A stretch of DNA of 9,369 nucleotides from Mailhella sp. (GTDB taxonomy: Bacteria > Desulfobacterota > Desulfovibrionia > Desulfovibrionales > Desulfovibrionaceae), in contig JAHHTE010000073.1 of assembly GCA_020024815.1 (NCBI GenBank), forward strand, positions 1 to 9,369. Reading direction: 5' to 3'. Within the stretch, counting starts at the first letter, position 1. The number at the start of each line of letters is the position of its first letter. The position numbers and the translations under genes were made by a program. Of this stretch, positions 1-6,418 are shown in pieces. The notes under the pieces were generated by a model that was given only the letters and a program-made list of their open reading frames with translations, was not told the origin of the DNA and made no database searches.

Positions 1-2
1 TT

Positions 3-134
3 TCAATAGATTATTTAGTTGAAGGGCTTGGGGGAAATCATTTTCCCCAAAAAAAAATGAAACATGCTATGAGAAATAGAAATTTATATCATAATTTCTT
101 TGTGAAAATCTGTTTGCATTTTGTAAAGTTTTAG
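3..134 (+). other. Possible 3' end of a gene cut by the left edge
   Basis: This frame is open from the window edge to a TAG at 132-134 (43 codons). Its first part reads like protein (SIDYLVEGLGGNHFPQ), but the rest (KICLHFVKF at the end) is less convincing. In DNA this AT-rich an open stretch of this length can occur by chance, and the other two + frames close almost at once. I recognise no family. If it is real, it is the C-terminus of an upstream gene on the same strand, ending 37 bases before the glycosyltransferase start. If it is not, the whole of 1-171 is intergenic. Confidence 0.25.
28..50. repeat. 10-bp inverted repeat (short hairpin)
   Basis: Arms at 28-37 (TTGGGGGAAA) and 41-50 (TTTTCCCCAA) enclose a three-base TCA loop. 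All positions pair if one G-U is allowed. A run of nine A follows at 49-57. On neither strand does a T tract follow the hairpin, so it does not look like an intrinsic terminator. It also lies inside the doubtful open frame at 3-134. Its role is unknown. Confidence 0.5.
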
Positions 135-171
135 GTTAATTTTGTATGCATTAAAATAGAGATGATAACAA
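135..171 (+). promoter_or_regulatory. Leader of the gene convoy with a weak promoter candidate
   Basis: This is the only stretch in the window with room for a promoter of the nine-gene run. TAAAAT at 152-157 matches five of six bases of a sigma-70 -10 box, but the sequence about 17 bases upstream is a poor -35. TTGTAA at 121-126 is a better -35 but would pair with the weak TATGCA at 145-150. In this AT-rich background such matches are expected by chance. A weak ribosome site (GAG at 159-161) lies 10 bases before the ATG at 172. No operator or riboswitch is visible. Confidence 0.2.
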
Positions 172-1305
172 ATGCGAACAATACAAGTAATGAACTGTAA
201 ATGGTATAATGCAACAGCATGGTATGCAGTATATCTTACAAAAATTTTAAATCAAAATAATCATGAAAGTTTATTAATTACTATTCCCAATTCTATTGTA
301 AATAGATATGCAAAGAAATTGGGTGTTACATATTATGAGTTGCCTTTAAATTCATATTCTCTTTCTGATTTTTATACTTGTTATACAGAAATTAAACGTA
401 TTTGTAAGGAATTTAAACCACAAATTGTGAATTGTCATAGAAGTGAAAATTTTTTACTTTGGGCTTTTTTAAAAAAACAATTTGATTATAAATTAGTACG
501 GACTCGTGGTGATCAGAGATTACCTAAAAATACTTTTTTGAATAAATATATATATCAAAAATTTTCTGATGCTTTTATTGTTACAAATTCAAGATTGAAA
601 CAATATTATCAAAATGAAATGGGGATTCAACAATCTAAAATGTTTACTATTTTAGGTGGGGTTGATACAGATATTTTTTATCCTAAAACTGAAAATAAAA
701 CATTATTACGACAAGAATTTGGTTTTTCTGATACAGATGTGGTTTTAGGTGTAATTGGGCGATTGGATAGAGTAAAAGGGCAATTTGAAAGTATACAAGC
801 TTTTAAAAAAGCTTTATCTCAAGACATAAATCAGAAAAAAAAATTGCATTTAGTTTTTGTTGGTAGAAACTCAAATTTTTCTATGCAAGAACTAAAAGAT
901 ATGGCTATAAAACTTGCATTGCCAGAAAAACAAATTCATTTTTTCGATTATTTTGATGATATTAATCAATTCATGAATATATTAGATGTTGGTGTAATTT
1001 CTTCCATTGGTTCAGAAGCTATTGCACGAGTTGCCTTTGAAATGATAGCTTGTGGTCTTCCTATTATTGGTTCAACTGTTGGTGTAATGCCTGATATTTT
1101 AGAAAAAGATTTTATGTTTTCACCTGCTAATATTGATGAAATGGCAAATTTATTTCTTCAAGTAAAAGATGAAGGTTTTAGAAATAGAATTTGTCAATCA
1201 ACAAATTCAAAGTTTCGAGGGACAGGGGATATTTATTCTATTTATGGTTGGACAATGAACGATTTTTATCAAAAAACAATGGCAGTATATAATACTTTAG
1301 TATAG
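172..1305 (+). CDS. Glycosyltransferase, GT-B fold, family 4 (GT4)
   Basis: A 377-residue, probably cytoplasmic or membrane-associated enzyme expected to move a sugar from a nucleotide-sugar donor to a surface glycan such as lipopolysaccharide; the actual sugar and acceptor cannot be read from the sequence. The N-terminal acceptor domain covers about residues 1-165 (NATAWYAVYLTKIL near the start, VNCHRSENFL at 86-95, VRTRGDQRLP at 109-118). The C-terminal donor domain opens with the family signature GVIGRLDRVKG at 193-203 and carries the E-x7-E motif (E282 to E290) within SEAIARVAFEMIACGLP. There is no signal peptide or membrane segment. The length is normal for GT4. ATG at 172 is preferred because MRTIQVMNCKW gives the usual first beta strand; an in-frame ATG at 190 is the alternative. 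The gene looks more AT-rich than the riboflavin genes. Its TAG overlaps the ribosome site of the threonine aldolase. Confidence 0.9.
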   Translation: MRTIQVMNCKWYNATAWYAVYLTKILNQNNHESLLITIPNSIVNRYAKKLGVTYYELPLNSYSLSDFYTCYTEIKRICKEFKPQIVNCHRSENFLLWAFLKKQFDYKLVRTRGDQRLPKNTFLNKYIYQKFSDAFIVTNSRLKQYYQNEMGIQQSKMFTILGGVDTDIFYPKTENKTLLRQEFGFSDTDVVLGVIGRLDRVKGQFESIQAFKKALSQDINQKKKLHLVFVGRNSNFSMQELKDMAIKLALPEKQIHFFDYFDDINQFMNILDVGVISSIGSEAIARVAFEMIACGLPIIGSTVGVMPDILEKDFMFSPANIDEMANLFLQVKDEGFRNRICQSTNSKFRGTGDIYSIYGWTMNDFYQKTMAVYNTLV

Positions 1306-1315
1306 GAAACAGATT

Positions 1316-2335
1316 ATGATTATAAGTTTTGCAAGCGACAATACAGCTGGAGCACATCCAAATATTATTCAAGCAATTTCTGATGCAAATTCTGGTTATG
1401 CAATTCCTTATGGTTTAGATGATTATAGTAATTATTCTGATGTGATGTTTAGTCAAATTTTTGGTGATGATATTGTTGTATGTTTTACGTTAAGTGGAAC
1501 AGGAGCAAATGTTGTTGCACTTAAAGCTATGCTTAGACCTTGGCAAGGGGTAATTTGTGCTGATATATCTCATATTAACACAGAAGAAGCTGGGGCACCT
1601 GAATTTATTACTGGTTCTAAAATGTTACCTATTCCAAGTTATGATGGAAAAATACGAGCAAAAGATCTTGATATTTATTTAGCTGATAAAAGAGTTTTTC
1701 ATAGAGTAACCCCAAAAGTGGTTTCTATTACTCAATCTACGGAGCAAGGAACTGTATATACACCAGAGGAAATTAAAGAAATTTGTGATTATGCTCATGC
1801 AAATGGATTATTAGTTCATATGGACGGATCAAGAATTGCTAATGCTGTTGTAGCACTTGATGTTGATATTAAAACAATGACAAAAGATGCTGGTGTAGAT
1901 GTTCTTTCTTTTGGAGCATCAAAAAATGGAATGGTCTTTGGAGAAGCCATAGTTTTCTTTAATAAAGAGTTATCACGTGATTATATGACAATGCGTAAAC
2001 AAGCATTACAACTCATTTCTAAAATGCGATATATTGGAGCACAATTTAACGCATTTTTTAAAGATGATTTATGGTTAAATAATGCTCGTCATGCAAATAA
2101 AATGGCAAAATATTTAGCAGATAGTTTAGAAGGAATAAAAGGATTATCTGTACAAAAACCTTATGTAAATGCTGTTTTTGTTTGTATGGAAAAAACTCTT
2201 ATTGAAAAATTATCAAAAGAATTTTATTTTTATGAAACAAATCCAGCCATTCAAGAAGTACGTTTTATGTGTTCTTTTCAAACAACACAAACAGAAGTTG
2301 ATTATCTTGTAAAACGTATTAAAGAATTAGTGTAA
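1316..2335 (+). CDS. ltaE: Low-specificity L-threonine aldolase (PLP-dependent)
   Basis: A 339-residue cytoplasmic enzyme of the beta-eliminating-lyase/threonine aldolase family (PLP fold type I), expected to cleave L-threonine or L-allo-threonine to glycine and acetaldehyde. The phosphate-binding turn SGTGAN is at 60-65. His86 in SHINTEEAGAPE is placed to stack on the cofactor ring. Asp170 in HMDGSR should contact the pyridine nitrogen, and Lys203 in SFGASKNG should form the Schiff base. The SFGASKNG form resembles the Pseudomonas-type enzyme more than E. coli LtaE. Length is typical and no key residue is missing. AGGA at 1304-1307, overlapping the glycosyltransferase stop, lies eight bases before the ATG and supports this start. 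Only 10 bases separate it from the gene before and 14 from the gene after. Substrate stereospecificity cannot be told from sequence. Confidence 0.88.
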   Translation: MIISFASDNTAGAHPNIIQAISDANSGYAIPYGLDDYSNYSDVMFSQIFGDDIVVCFTLSGTGANVVALKAMLRPWQGVICADISHINTEEAGAPEFITGSKMLPIPSYDGKIRAKDLDIYLADKRVFHRVTPKVVSITQSTEQGTVYTPEEIKEICDYAHANGLLVHMDGSRIANAVVALDVDIKTMTKDAGVDVLSFGASKNGMVFGEAIVFFNKELSRDYMTMRKQALQLISKMRYIGAQFNAFFKDDLWLNNARHANKMAKYLADSLEGIKGLSVQKPYVNAVFVCMEKTLIEKLSKEFYFYETNPAIQEVRFMCSFQTTQTEVDYLVKRIKELV

Positions 2336-2349
2336 AAAGTGATAAAAAA

Positions 2350-2811
2350 ATGAAAGATATGCGTGTTTCTTGGGAAGAATATTTTATTAAAATTGCTTAT
2401 ATGGTTGCAGAACGTGCAACATGTACAAGACGTAAAGTTGGTGCTATTGCCGTTAAAGATAAGCATATTTTAGCAACAGGATACAATGGTGTGCCAAGCG
2501 GGGTTGAGCATTGTTTAACAACTGGTTGTCTAAGAACACAATTAAATATTCCTTCTGGGGAACGACATGAAATTTGTCGTGGGTTACACGCAGAACAAAA
2601 TGTTATTATTCAATGTGCTGTGCATGGTATTTCTTTAAATGGAGCAGATATTTATTGCACAACGCAACCTTGTTTTATTTGTACAAAAATGTTAATAAAT
2701 TGTGGAATAAAAAGAATTTATTGTGTAGAAGCATATCCTGATGAACTTGCTTTACAAATGCTTGCTGAAGCAGGAGTTGAACTTATAAAAGTAGAGTTAT
2801 CAAGCAAATGA
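2350..2811 (+). CDS. Deoxycytidylate (dCMP) deaminase family protein, ComEB-like
   Basis: A 153-residue zinc-dependent deaminase of the cytidine deaminase superfamily, most likely converting dCMP to dUMP, the precursor for thymidylate. The catalytic signature is complete: His80-Ala81-Glu82 in LHAEQN, and Cys108/Cys111 in PCFIC. Between them and the N-terminal helix lies the loop typical of dCMP deaminases, with Cys55, Cys60 and Cys76, which could hold a second structural zinc. ATATGYNG-like ILATGYNGVPSG at 40-51 also fits the family. No clear Shine-Dalgarno precedes the ATG at 2350 (only AAGTGATAAAAAA), and an in-frame ATG at 2359 (MRVSWEEYF) is an equally acceptable start. The stop TGA shares ATGA with the ribD start. 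B. subtilis comEB is a homologue; a role in DNA uptake is not implied here. Confidence 0.88.
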   Translation: MKDMRVSWEEYFIKIAYMVAERATCTRRKVGAIAVKDKHILATGYNGVPSGVEHCLTTGCLRTQLNIPSGERHEICRGLHAEQNVIIQCAVHGISLNGADIYCTTQPCFICTKMLINCGIKRIYCVEAYPDELALQMLAEAGVELIKVELSSK

Positions 2812-4037
2812 ATCATGCAGTTTTTATGGAACAAGCCTTAGAATTGGCTAAAAAAGGTAAGTTTAAAACAGCTCCTAATCCATGTGTAGGGGCTGTGTTA
2901 GTATATAATAATACTGTAATTGCAACAGGGTATCATGAAGAATACGGTAAAGTCCATGCAGAAGTAAATTGTCTTTTAGATGCTATAAAAAATGGAATTT
3001 TTTATCAAGCTATTCAAGAAAATAGTGTGCATTTTTCTAATCCAGTTTTACAAAAAGCTTTAGAAGAACATAAACAAAAACAATTTTCAAAAAATATAAA
3101 TTTAGCAGAATGTACACTTTATGTAACTCTTGAACCTTGTAATCATTTTGGTAAAACACCTCCTTGCACACATGCGATTGTTGAGGCTGGAATAAAAACA
3201 GTTGTAATTGGTATGCTTGATCCAAATCCAAAAGCAAGTGGTGGTATTGCATATTTACAAGACCATACTATAACCATTATTTCTGGTATTTTAGAAGAAA
3301 AATGTCGTGATCTTTTGGCTGATTTTTTATTATGGCAAAAAGAGAAACGCCCATTTTGTATTTTAAAAATGGCTATGACATTAGATGGTAAAATTGGACC
3401 AAATCAAGGACATAGCCATACTATAACTACATCAAAATCTAAAGAAGTTACCATGAAGTTTAGACACAATGTTGCCTTAGCTCATGGTGCAGTTATGATT
3501 GGTGCAAATACTTTTTATTTAGATAATCCGCAATTAAATGTTAGAAACGTTGATACAGATATTCAACCAAAAGCTATTGTTTTAACAAATAAATTACCAA
3601 GCCCTGAAACAGATTATTTTTTAATTAATAAACGTGCTAGTGAAACAATTTTTTATACTTCAGAACAAAATGAAGAAAAAATTACTGCATTAAAAAATCG
3701 TGGAGTATCCATTGAAATAATTGAAAAAAAATCTTGTGATTGTATAAATTTAAAAAAAGTTTTTGAAAATGCTTTTCAAATTTATAAATGTCCTTATATA
3801 TATTGTGAAGGCGGAGCAATGCTTGCCTTATCACTTATTAAGGAGGGACTAGTTGATTTATTAGTAATTTATATTTCCCCTCAAATATTAGGCGATGATA
3901 ATGCAAAATCAGCATTTAGAGGAAATTTTGTAGAAACAATGCAAGATGCATATCATTTTAAATTTGTCCATTCAGAAATGGTGGGAGAAGATATGCATGT
4001 TTATTTAAAACCGGAGAAATCATGTTCACAGGATTAG
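2808..4037 (+). CDS. ribD: Bifunctional riboflavin deaminase/reductase RibD
   Basis: A 409-residue cytoplasmic enzyme for the second and third steps of the pyrimidine branch: deamination of diaminohydroxyphosphoribosylaminopyrimidine, then NADPH-dependent reduction of the ribose. Deaminase domain, about 1-165: His50-Ala51-Glu52, Cys111 in TLEPCNHFGKTPPC and Cys120 form the zinc site, followed by DPNPKASGG. Reductase domain, about 180-402: KMAMTLDGKIG at 187-197, MIGANTFYLDNPQLNVR near 230-246, and CEGGAMLALSLIKEG at 333-347. The protein is about 40 residues longer than E. coli RibD; most of the excess is a Lys/Gln/Asn-rich insertion at about 61-98, between the HAE and PCNH motifs. The usual Trp of the S-x-W-I-T motif is Thr205. 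The ATG overlaps the previous stop (ATGA), suggesting translational coupling; an ATG at 2826 is an alternative. The 3' end overlaps ribE by 16 bases. Confidence 0.95.
   Translation: MNHAVFMEQALELAKKGKFKTAPNPCVGAVLVYNNTVIATGYHEEYGKVHAEVNCLLDAIKNGIFYQAIQENSVHFSNPVLQKALEEHKQKQFSKNINLAECTLYVTLEPCNHFGKTPPCTHAIVEAGIKTVVIGMLDPNPKASGGIAYLQDHTITIISGILEEKCRDLLADFLLWQKEKRPFCILKMAMTLDGKIGPNQGHSHTITTSKSKEVTMKFRHNVALAHGAVMIGANTFYLDNPQLNVRNVDTDIQPKAIVLTNKLPSPETDYFLINKRASETIFYTSEQNEEKITALKNRGVSIEIIEKKSCDCINLKKVFENAFQIYKCPYIYCEGGAMLALSLIKEGLVDLLVIYISPQILGDDNAKSAFRGNFVETMQDAYHFKFVHSEMVGEDMHVYLKPEKSCSQD
4013..4016 (+). promoter_or_regulatory. Ribosome binding site of ribE inside ribD
   Basis: GGAG sits five bases before the ATG at 4022, within the last codons of ribD. 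It fixes the ribE start and, with the 16-base overlap, points to coupled translation of the two genes. Confidence 0.75.
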
Positions 4038-4675
4038 TGGAAGGATTGGGAGAAATTACTGCAATTCATTCATTGGGTAATGATTTACGCCTTGATGTAA
4101 AACCATTATTTACTTTTGAGAACCCTATTATAGGGGAGTCTGTGGCAATTAATGGTGTTTGCCTTACTGTGGAAAAAGCTGAAAATCATATTTTAGGGTT
4201 TTATGCTTCACATGAAACGCTTATGTGTTCAAATATTAAATTATTAAAAAATAAAAGTCTTGTGAATATGGAAAGAGCATTAGCTTTAGGTGCAAGACTT
4301 GGTGGGCATTTAGTAAGTGGACATGTGGATACATTAGGAACAGTGATTTCCCTTGAAAATAATGGAAATTCAAAAATCATAACTATTCAATTTGATAATG
4401 AATTTGCAAAATATATTATTCCAAAAGGTTCAGTTGCTCTTGATGGTATAAGTTTAACGGTAAATGCTTGCGGTATTGATTATTTAACGGTAAATGTAAT
4501 TCCTGAAACATGGAAGGTAACTTCCATTGCAAAATGGAATATTGGACAAAAAATAAATATTGAAACGGATATGATTGGAAAATACATACTTCGTTCACAA
4601 TTTATTGAAGAAAATAAAACACAAAAAAGCAAAATTGACGAAAATTTTCTTCGTGAAAATGGCTTTTTTATATAA
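4022..4675 (+). CDS. ribE: Riboflavin synthase, alpha subunit
   Basis: A 217-residue enzyme that dismutates two molecules of 6,7-dimethyl-8-ribityllumazine to riboflavin and a pyrimidine that is recycled to RibH. It has the two tandem lumazine-binding barrels of the family. The first starts with the invariant MFTGLVEGLGEI and contains INGVCLTV at 43-50. The second begins at about residue 94 with GGHLVSGHVDTLGTV and contains the matching DGISLTVN at 141-148 and IPETWKVTS near 160. The tail ends in LRENGF, as is common in the family. Length is normal. The MFTG start is diagnostic and has its own GGAG site. It overlaps ribD by 16 bases, and ribBA follows after 10 bases. Active enzyme is expected to be a trimer (family knowledge). 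Confidence 0.95.
   Translation: MFTGLVEGLGEITAIHSLGNDLRLDVKPLFTFENPIIGESVAINGVCLTVEKAENHILGFYASHETLMCSNIKLLKNKSLVNMERALALGARLGGHLVSGHVDTLGTVISLENNGNSKIITIQFDNEFAKYIIPKGSVALDGISLTVNACGIDYLTVNVIPETWKVTSIAKWNIGQKINIETDMIGKYILRSQFIEENKTQKSKIDENFLRENGFFI
4453..4496 (+). repeat. Exact 14-bp direct repeat within ribE
   Basis: TTTAACGGTAAATG occurs at 4453-4466 and again at 4483-4496, exactly 30 bases apart and in the same reading frame. It encodes LTVN twice (residues 145-148 and 155-158) in the second lumazine-binding barrel. Probably a coincidence of protein motif and codon choice rather than a mobile or regulatory repeat. Confidence 0.6.
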
Positions 4676-4679
4676 GAGA
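4674..4679 (+). promoter_or_regulatory. Ribosome binding site deciding the ribBA start
   Basis: AAGAGA overlaps the ribE stop (TAA 4673-4675) and lies six bases before the ATG at 4686. It supports that start over an in-frame ATG at 4575 deep inside ribE. Confidence 0.6.
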
Positions 4680-4685
4680 TACATT

Positions 4686-5924
4686 ATGGCTATTTGTAGT
4701 ATTGATGAAGCTATTGAAGATTTCAAACAAGGAAAAATGATTATCCTTGCAGATGATGAAGATAGAGAAAATGAGGGGGATTTAACCATTGCTGCTGAAT
4801 TTGTAACCCCTGAAGCAATTAATTTTATGGCAAAATATGGACGTGGTCTTATTTGTCTTCCAATGGAAAATGAAATTGCAGATAAACTTGAATTACCTCT
4901 TATGACTCAAAGAAATGGTTCAAAATTTGGAACTAACTTTACAGTGTCTATTGAAGCAAGAGAAGGGGTAACTACTGGAATTTCTGCACAAGATAGAGCA
5001 CATACAATTTTAACAGCTGTAAATGAAAATAGTACAGCTCGTGATATTGTAACACCTGGACATATTTTTCCTTTAAGAGCACACCCCGGTGGCGTTTTAA
5101 TGCGTGCTGGACAAACAGAAGGAAGTGTTGATTTAGCAAAACTTTCTGGACTTCGTCCTGCTGCTGTTATTTGTGAGATTATGAATGATGATGGTACAAT
5201 GTCTCGCATGGGTGATTTAGAAAAATTTGCAAAAGAACATAATATTAAAATTGCAACAGTAAAAGATATTATTCAATATCGTTTGAAAAAAGGGCAAGTT
5301 GCAATTAAAAGAGTTGCAGAAGCAAATATGCCAACAGCATTTGGAGATTTTAAAATTATTGCGTATGAAAATAGCCTTGATAACCATACCCATGTTGCTC
5401 TTGTAAAAGGTGATGTTACTACTGATGAGCCAGTACTTACACGTGTTCATAGTGAATGTTTAACTGGTGATGTTTTTGCGTCCATGCGTTGTGATTGTGG
5501 AGGACAACTTCATACTGCTATGGCACAAATTGAAAAAGAAGGTCGTGGCGTTATTCTTTATATGCGACAAGAAGGTCGTGGTATTGGGCTTGCAAATAAA
5601 ATTAAAGCTTATGCATTACAAGATCAAGGGTATGATACTGTTGAAGCAAATAATAAACTTGGCTTTAAAGCTGATTTAAGAGATTATGGGCTTGGAGCAC
5701 AAATGCTTGTTGATCTTGGAATTTCAAAATTAAGAATTTTGACTAATAATCCAAAAAAGATTATAGGCTTAGAAGGTTATGGCTTAGAAGTTACTGAACG
5801 TGTACCTTTAGAGCAAAAACCTTGTATATTTAATGAAAAATATTTAAATACCAAAAAAGAAAAGCTTGGGCATTTATTTGGTAATAGTTGCCGTCATATT
5901 CACGGTAATTATGGTGATTTTTAA
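4686..5924 (+). CDS. ribBA: Bifunctional DHBP synthase / GTP cyclohydrolase II
   Basis: A 412-residue fusion supplying both precursors of riboflavin. The N-terminal domain (about 1-200) should turn ribulose 5-phosphate into 3,4-dihydroxy-2-butanone 4-phosphate plus formate. It keeps LADDEDRENEGDL at 21-33, EAREGVTTGIS near 90-100, TPGHIFPLRAHPGGV, and CEIMNDDGTMSRMG. However, the His expected in the G-H-T-E-A motif, a metal ligand in E. coli RibB, is Gln143 (AGQTEGSVDL). The C-terminal domain (about 205-400) opens GTP. Its zinc cysteines are complete (C258-x10-C269-x-C271), and RQEGRGIGLANKIKAYALQD at 294-313 and LTNNPKK at 352-358 are intact. ATG at 4686 is chosen because MAICSIDEAIEDFKQGK is the normal N-terminus and AAGAGA precedes it; the longer frame from 4575 overlaps ribE by about 100 bases. 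ribH follows after 15 bases. Confidence 0.95.
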   Translation: MAICSIDEAIEDFKQGKMIILADDEDRENEGDLTIAAEFVTPEAINFMAKYGRGLICLPMENEIADKLELPLMTQRNGSKFGTNFTVSIEAREGVTTGISAQDRAHTILTAVNENSTARDIVTPGHIFPLRAHPGGVLMRAGQTEGSVDLAKLSGLRPAAVICEIMNDDGTMSRMGDLEKFAKEHNIKIATVKDIIQYRLKKGQVAIKRVAEANMPTAFGDFKIIAYENSLDNHTHVALVKGDVTTDEPVLTRVHSECLTGDVFASMRCDCGGQLHTAMAQIEKEGRGVILYMRQEGRGIGLANKIKAYALQDQGYDTVEANNKLGFKADLRDYGLGAQMLVDLGISKLRILTNNPKKIIGLEGYGLEVTERVPLEQKPCIFNEKYLNTKKEKLGHLFGNSCRHIHGNYGDF

Positions 5925-5927
5925 GCG

Positions 5928-5933
5928 AAGGAG
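5928..5933 (+). promoter_or_regulatory. Strong ribosome binding site of ribH
   Basis: AAGGAG lies six bases before the ATG at 5940, directly after the ribBA stop. It is the best Shine-Dalgarno match in the window. That would suit the high copy number of lumazine synthase, whose shell form in many bacteria has 60 subunits (inference). Confidence 0.75.
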
Positions 5934-5939
5934 TTATAG

Positions 5940-6410
5940 ATGTATCATATTAAAACCATTGAAGGTATGATGGAAGCAAAAGGGTATAAAATTGCTATTA
6001 TTGCTTCTCGTTTTAATGATTTTATGGTAAATTCTCTTATTGGTGGAGCTGTTGATTATTTAGTTCGTCATGGAGCAAATAAAGAGGATTTAACTATTAT
6101 CCGTATTCCCGGTGCTTTTGAAATGCCCATTGTTGCAAAAAAAGTTGCTGATAGTGGTAAATATGATGGAATTGTTGCTCTTGGAGCTGTTATTCGTGGT
6201 GCAACGCCTCATTTTGATTTTGTTGCATCTGAAACAACCAAAGGGCTTGCTCATGTTTCTTTAGAATATAATATTCCTGTTGGTTTTGGTTTATTAACCA
6301 CAGATAATATGGAACAAGCTATTGAACGTTCTGGTAGTAAAGCTGGCAATAAAGGTGTTGAAGCTGCATCAGCTTTACTTGAGACGTTGCAAGTTTTGAA
6401 ACAAATATAG
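5940..6410 (+). CDS. ribH: 6,7-dimethyl-8-ribityllumazine synthase
   Basis: A 156-residue enzyme that condenses 5-amino-6-ribitylaminouracil with the DHBP made by RibBA to give the lumazine used by RibE. All family motifs are present in order: SRFNDFMV at 23-30, PGAFEMP at 57-63 (ribityl site), GAVIRGATPHFDFV at 82-95 with the catalytic His91, and the phosphate-contacting stretch around Arg130 followed by GSKAGNKG at 132-139. The length is typical of the form that assembles into pentamers or icosahedral shells, but the assembly state cannot be read from sequence. The gene sits between ribBA and nusB; ribH-nusB adjacency is widespread in proteobacteria. nusB starts eight bases after its stop. 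Confidence 0.97.
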   Translation: MYHIKTIEGMMEAKGYKIAIIASRFNDFMVNSLIGGAVDYLVRHGANKEDLTIIRIPGAFEMPIVAKKVADSGKYDGIVALGAVIRGATPHFDFVASETTKGLAHVSLEYNIPVGFGLLTTDNMEQAIERSGSKAGNKGVEAASALLETLQVLKQI

Positions 6411-6418
6411 GGTAAACT

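Noticed and set aside
28..57. Hairpin at the left edge as a Rho-independent terminator
   Set aside because: The hairpin is followed by A on the + strand and by mixed sequence on the - strand; no T tract follows in either direction.
2336..2349. FMN riboswitch controlling the riboflavin genes
   Set aside because: No RFN-element consensus is visible before the deaminase, ribD or any other gene, and the gaps of 8-15 bases are far too short to hold one. The leader before 172 is also too short and lacks the conserved segments.
4575..4685. An in-frame extension of ribBA starting at ATG 4575
   Set aside because: It overlaps ribE by about 100 bases, encodes lysine-rich text unlike any RibBA N-terminus, and has no ribosome site. 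The ATG at 4686 has both a ribosome site and the normal family N-terminus.
5536..5581. 13-base direct repeat AAGAAGGTCGTGG in ribBA
   Set aside because: It encodes the two EGRG segments (KEGRG and QEGRG) normally found in GTP cyclohydrolase II, so the family motif explains it.
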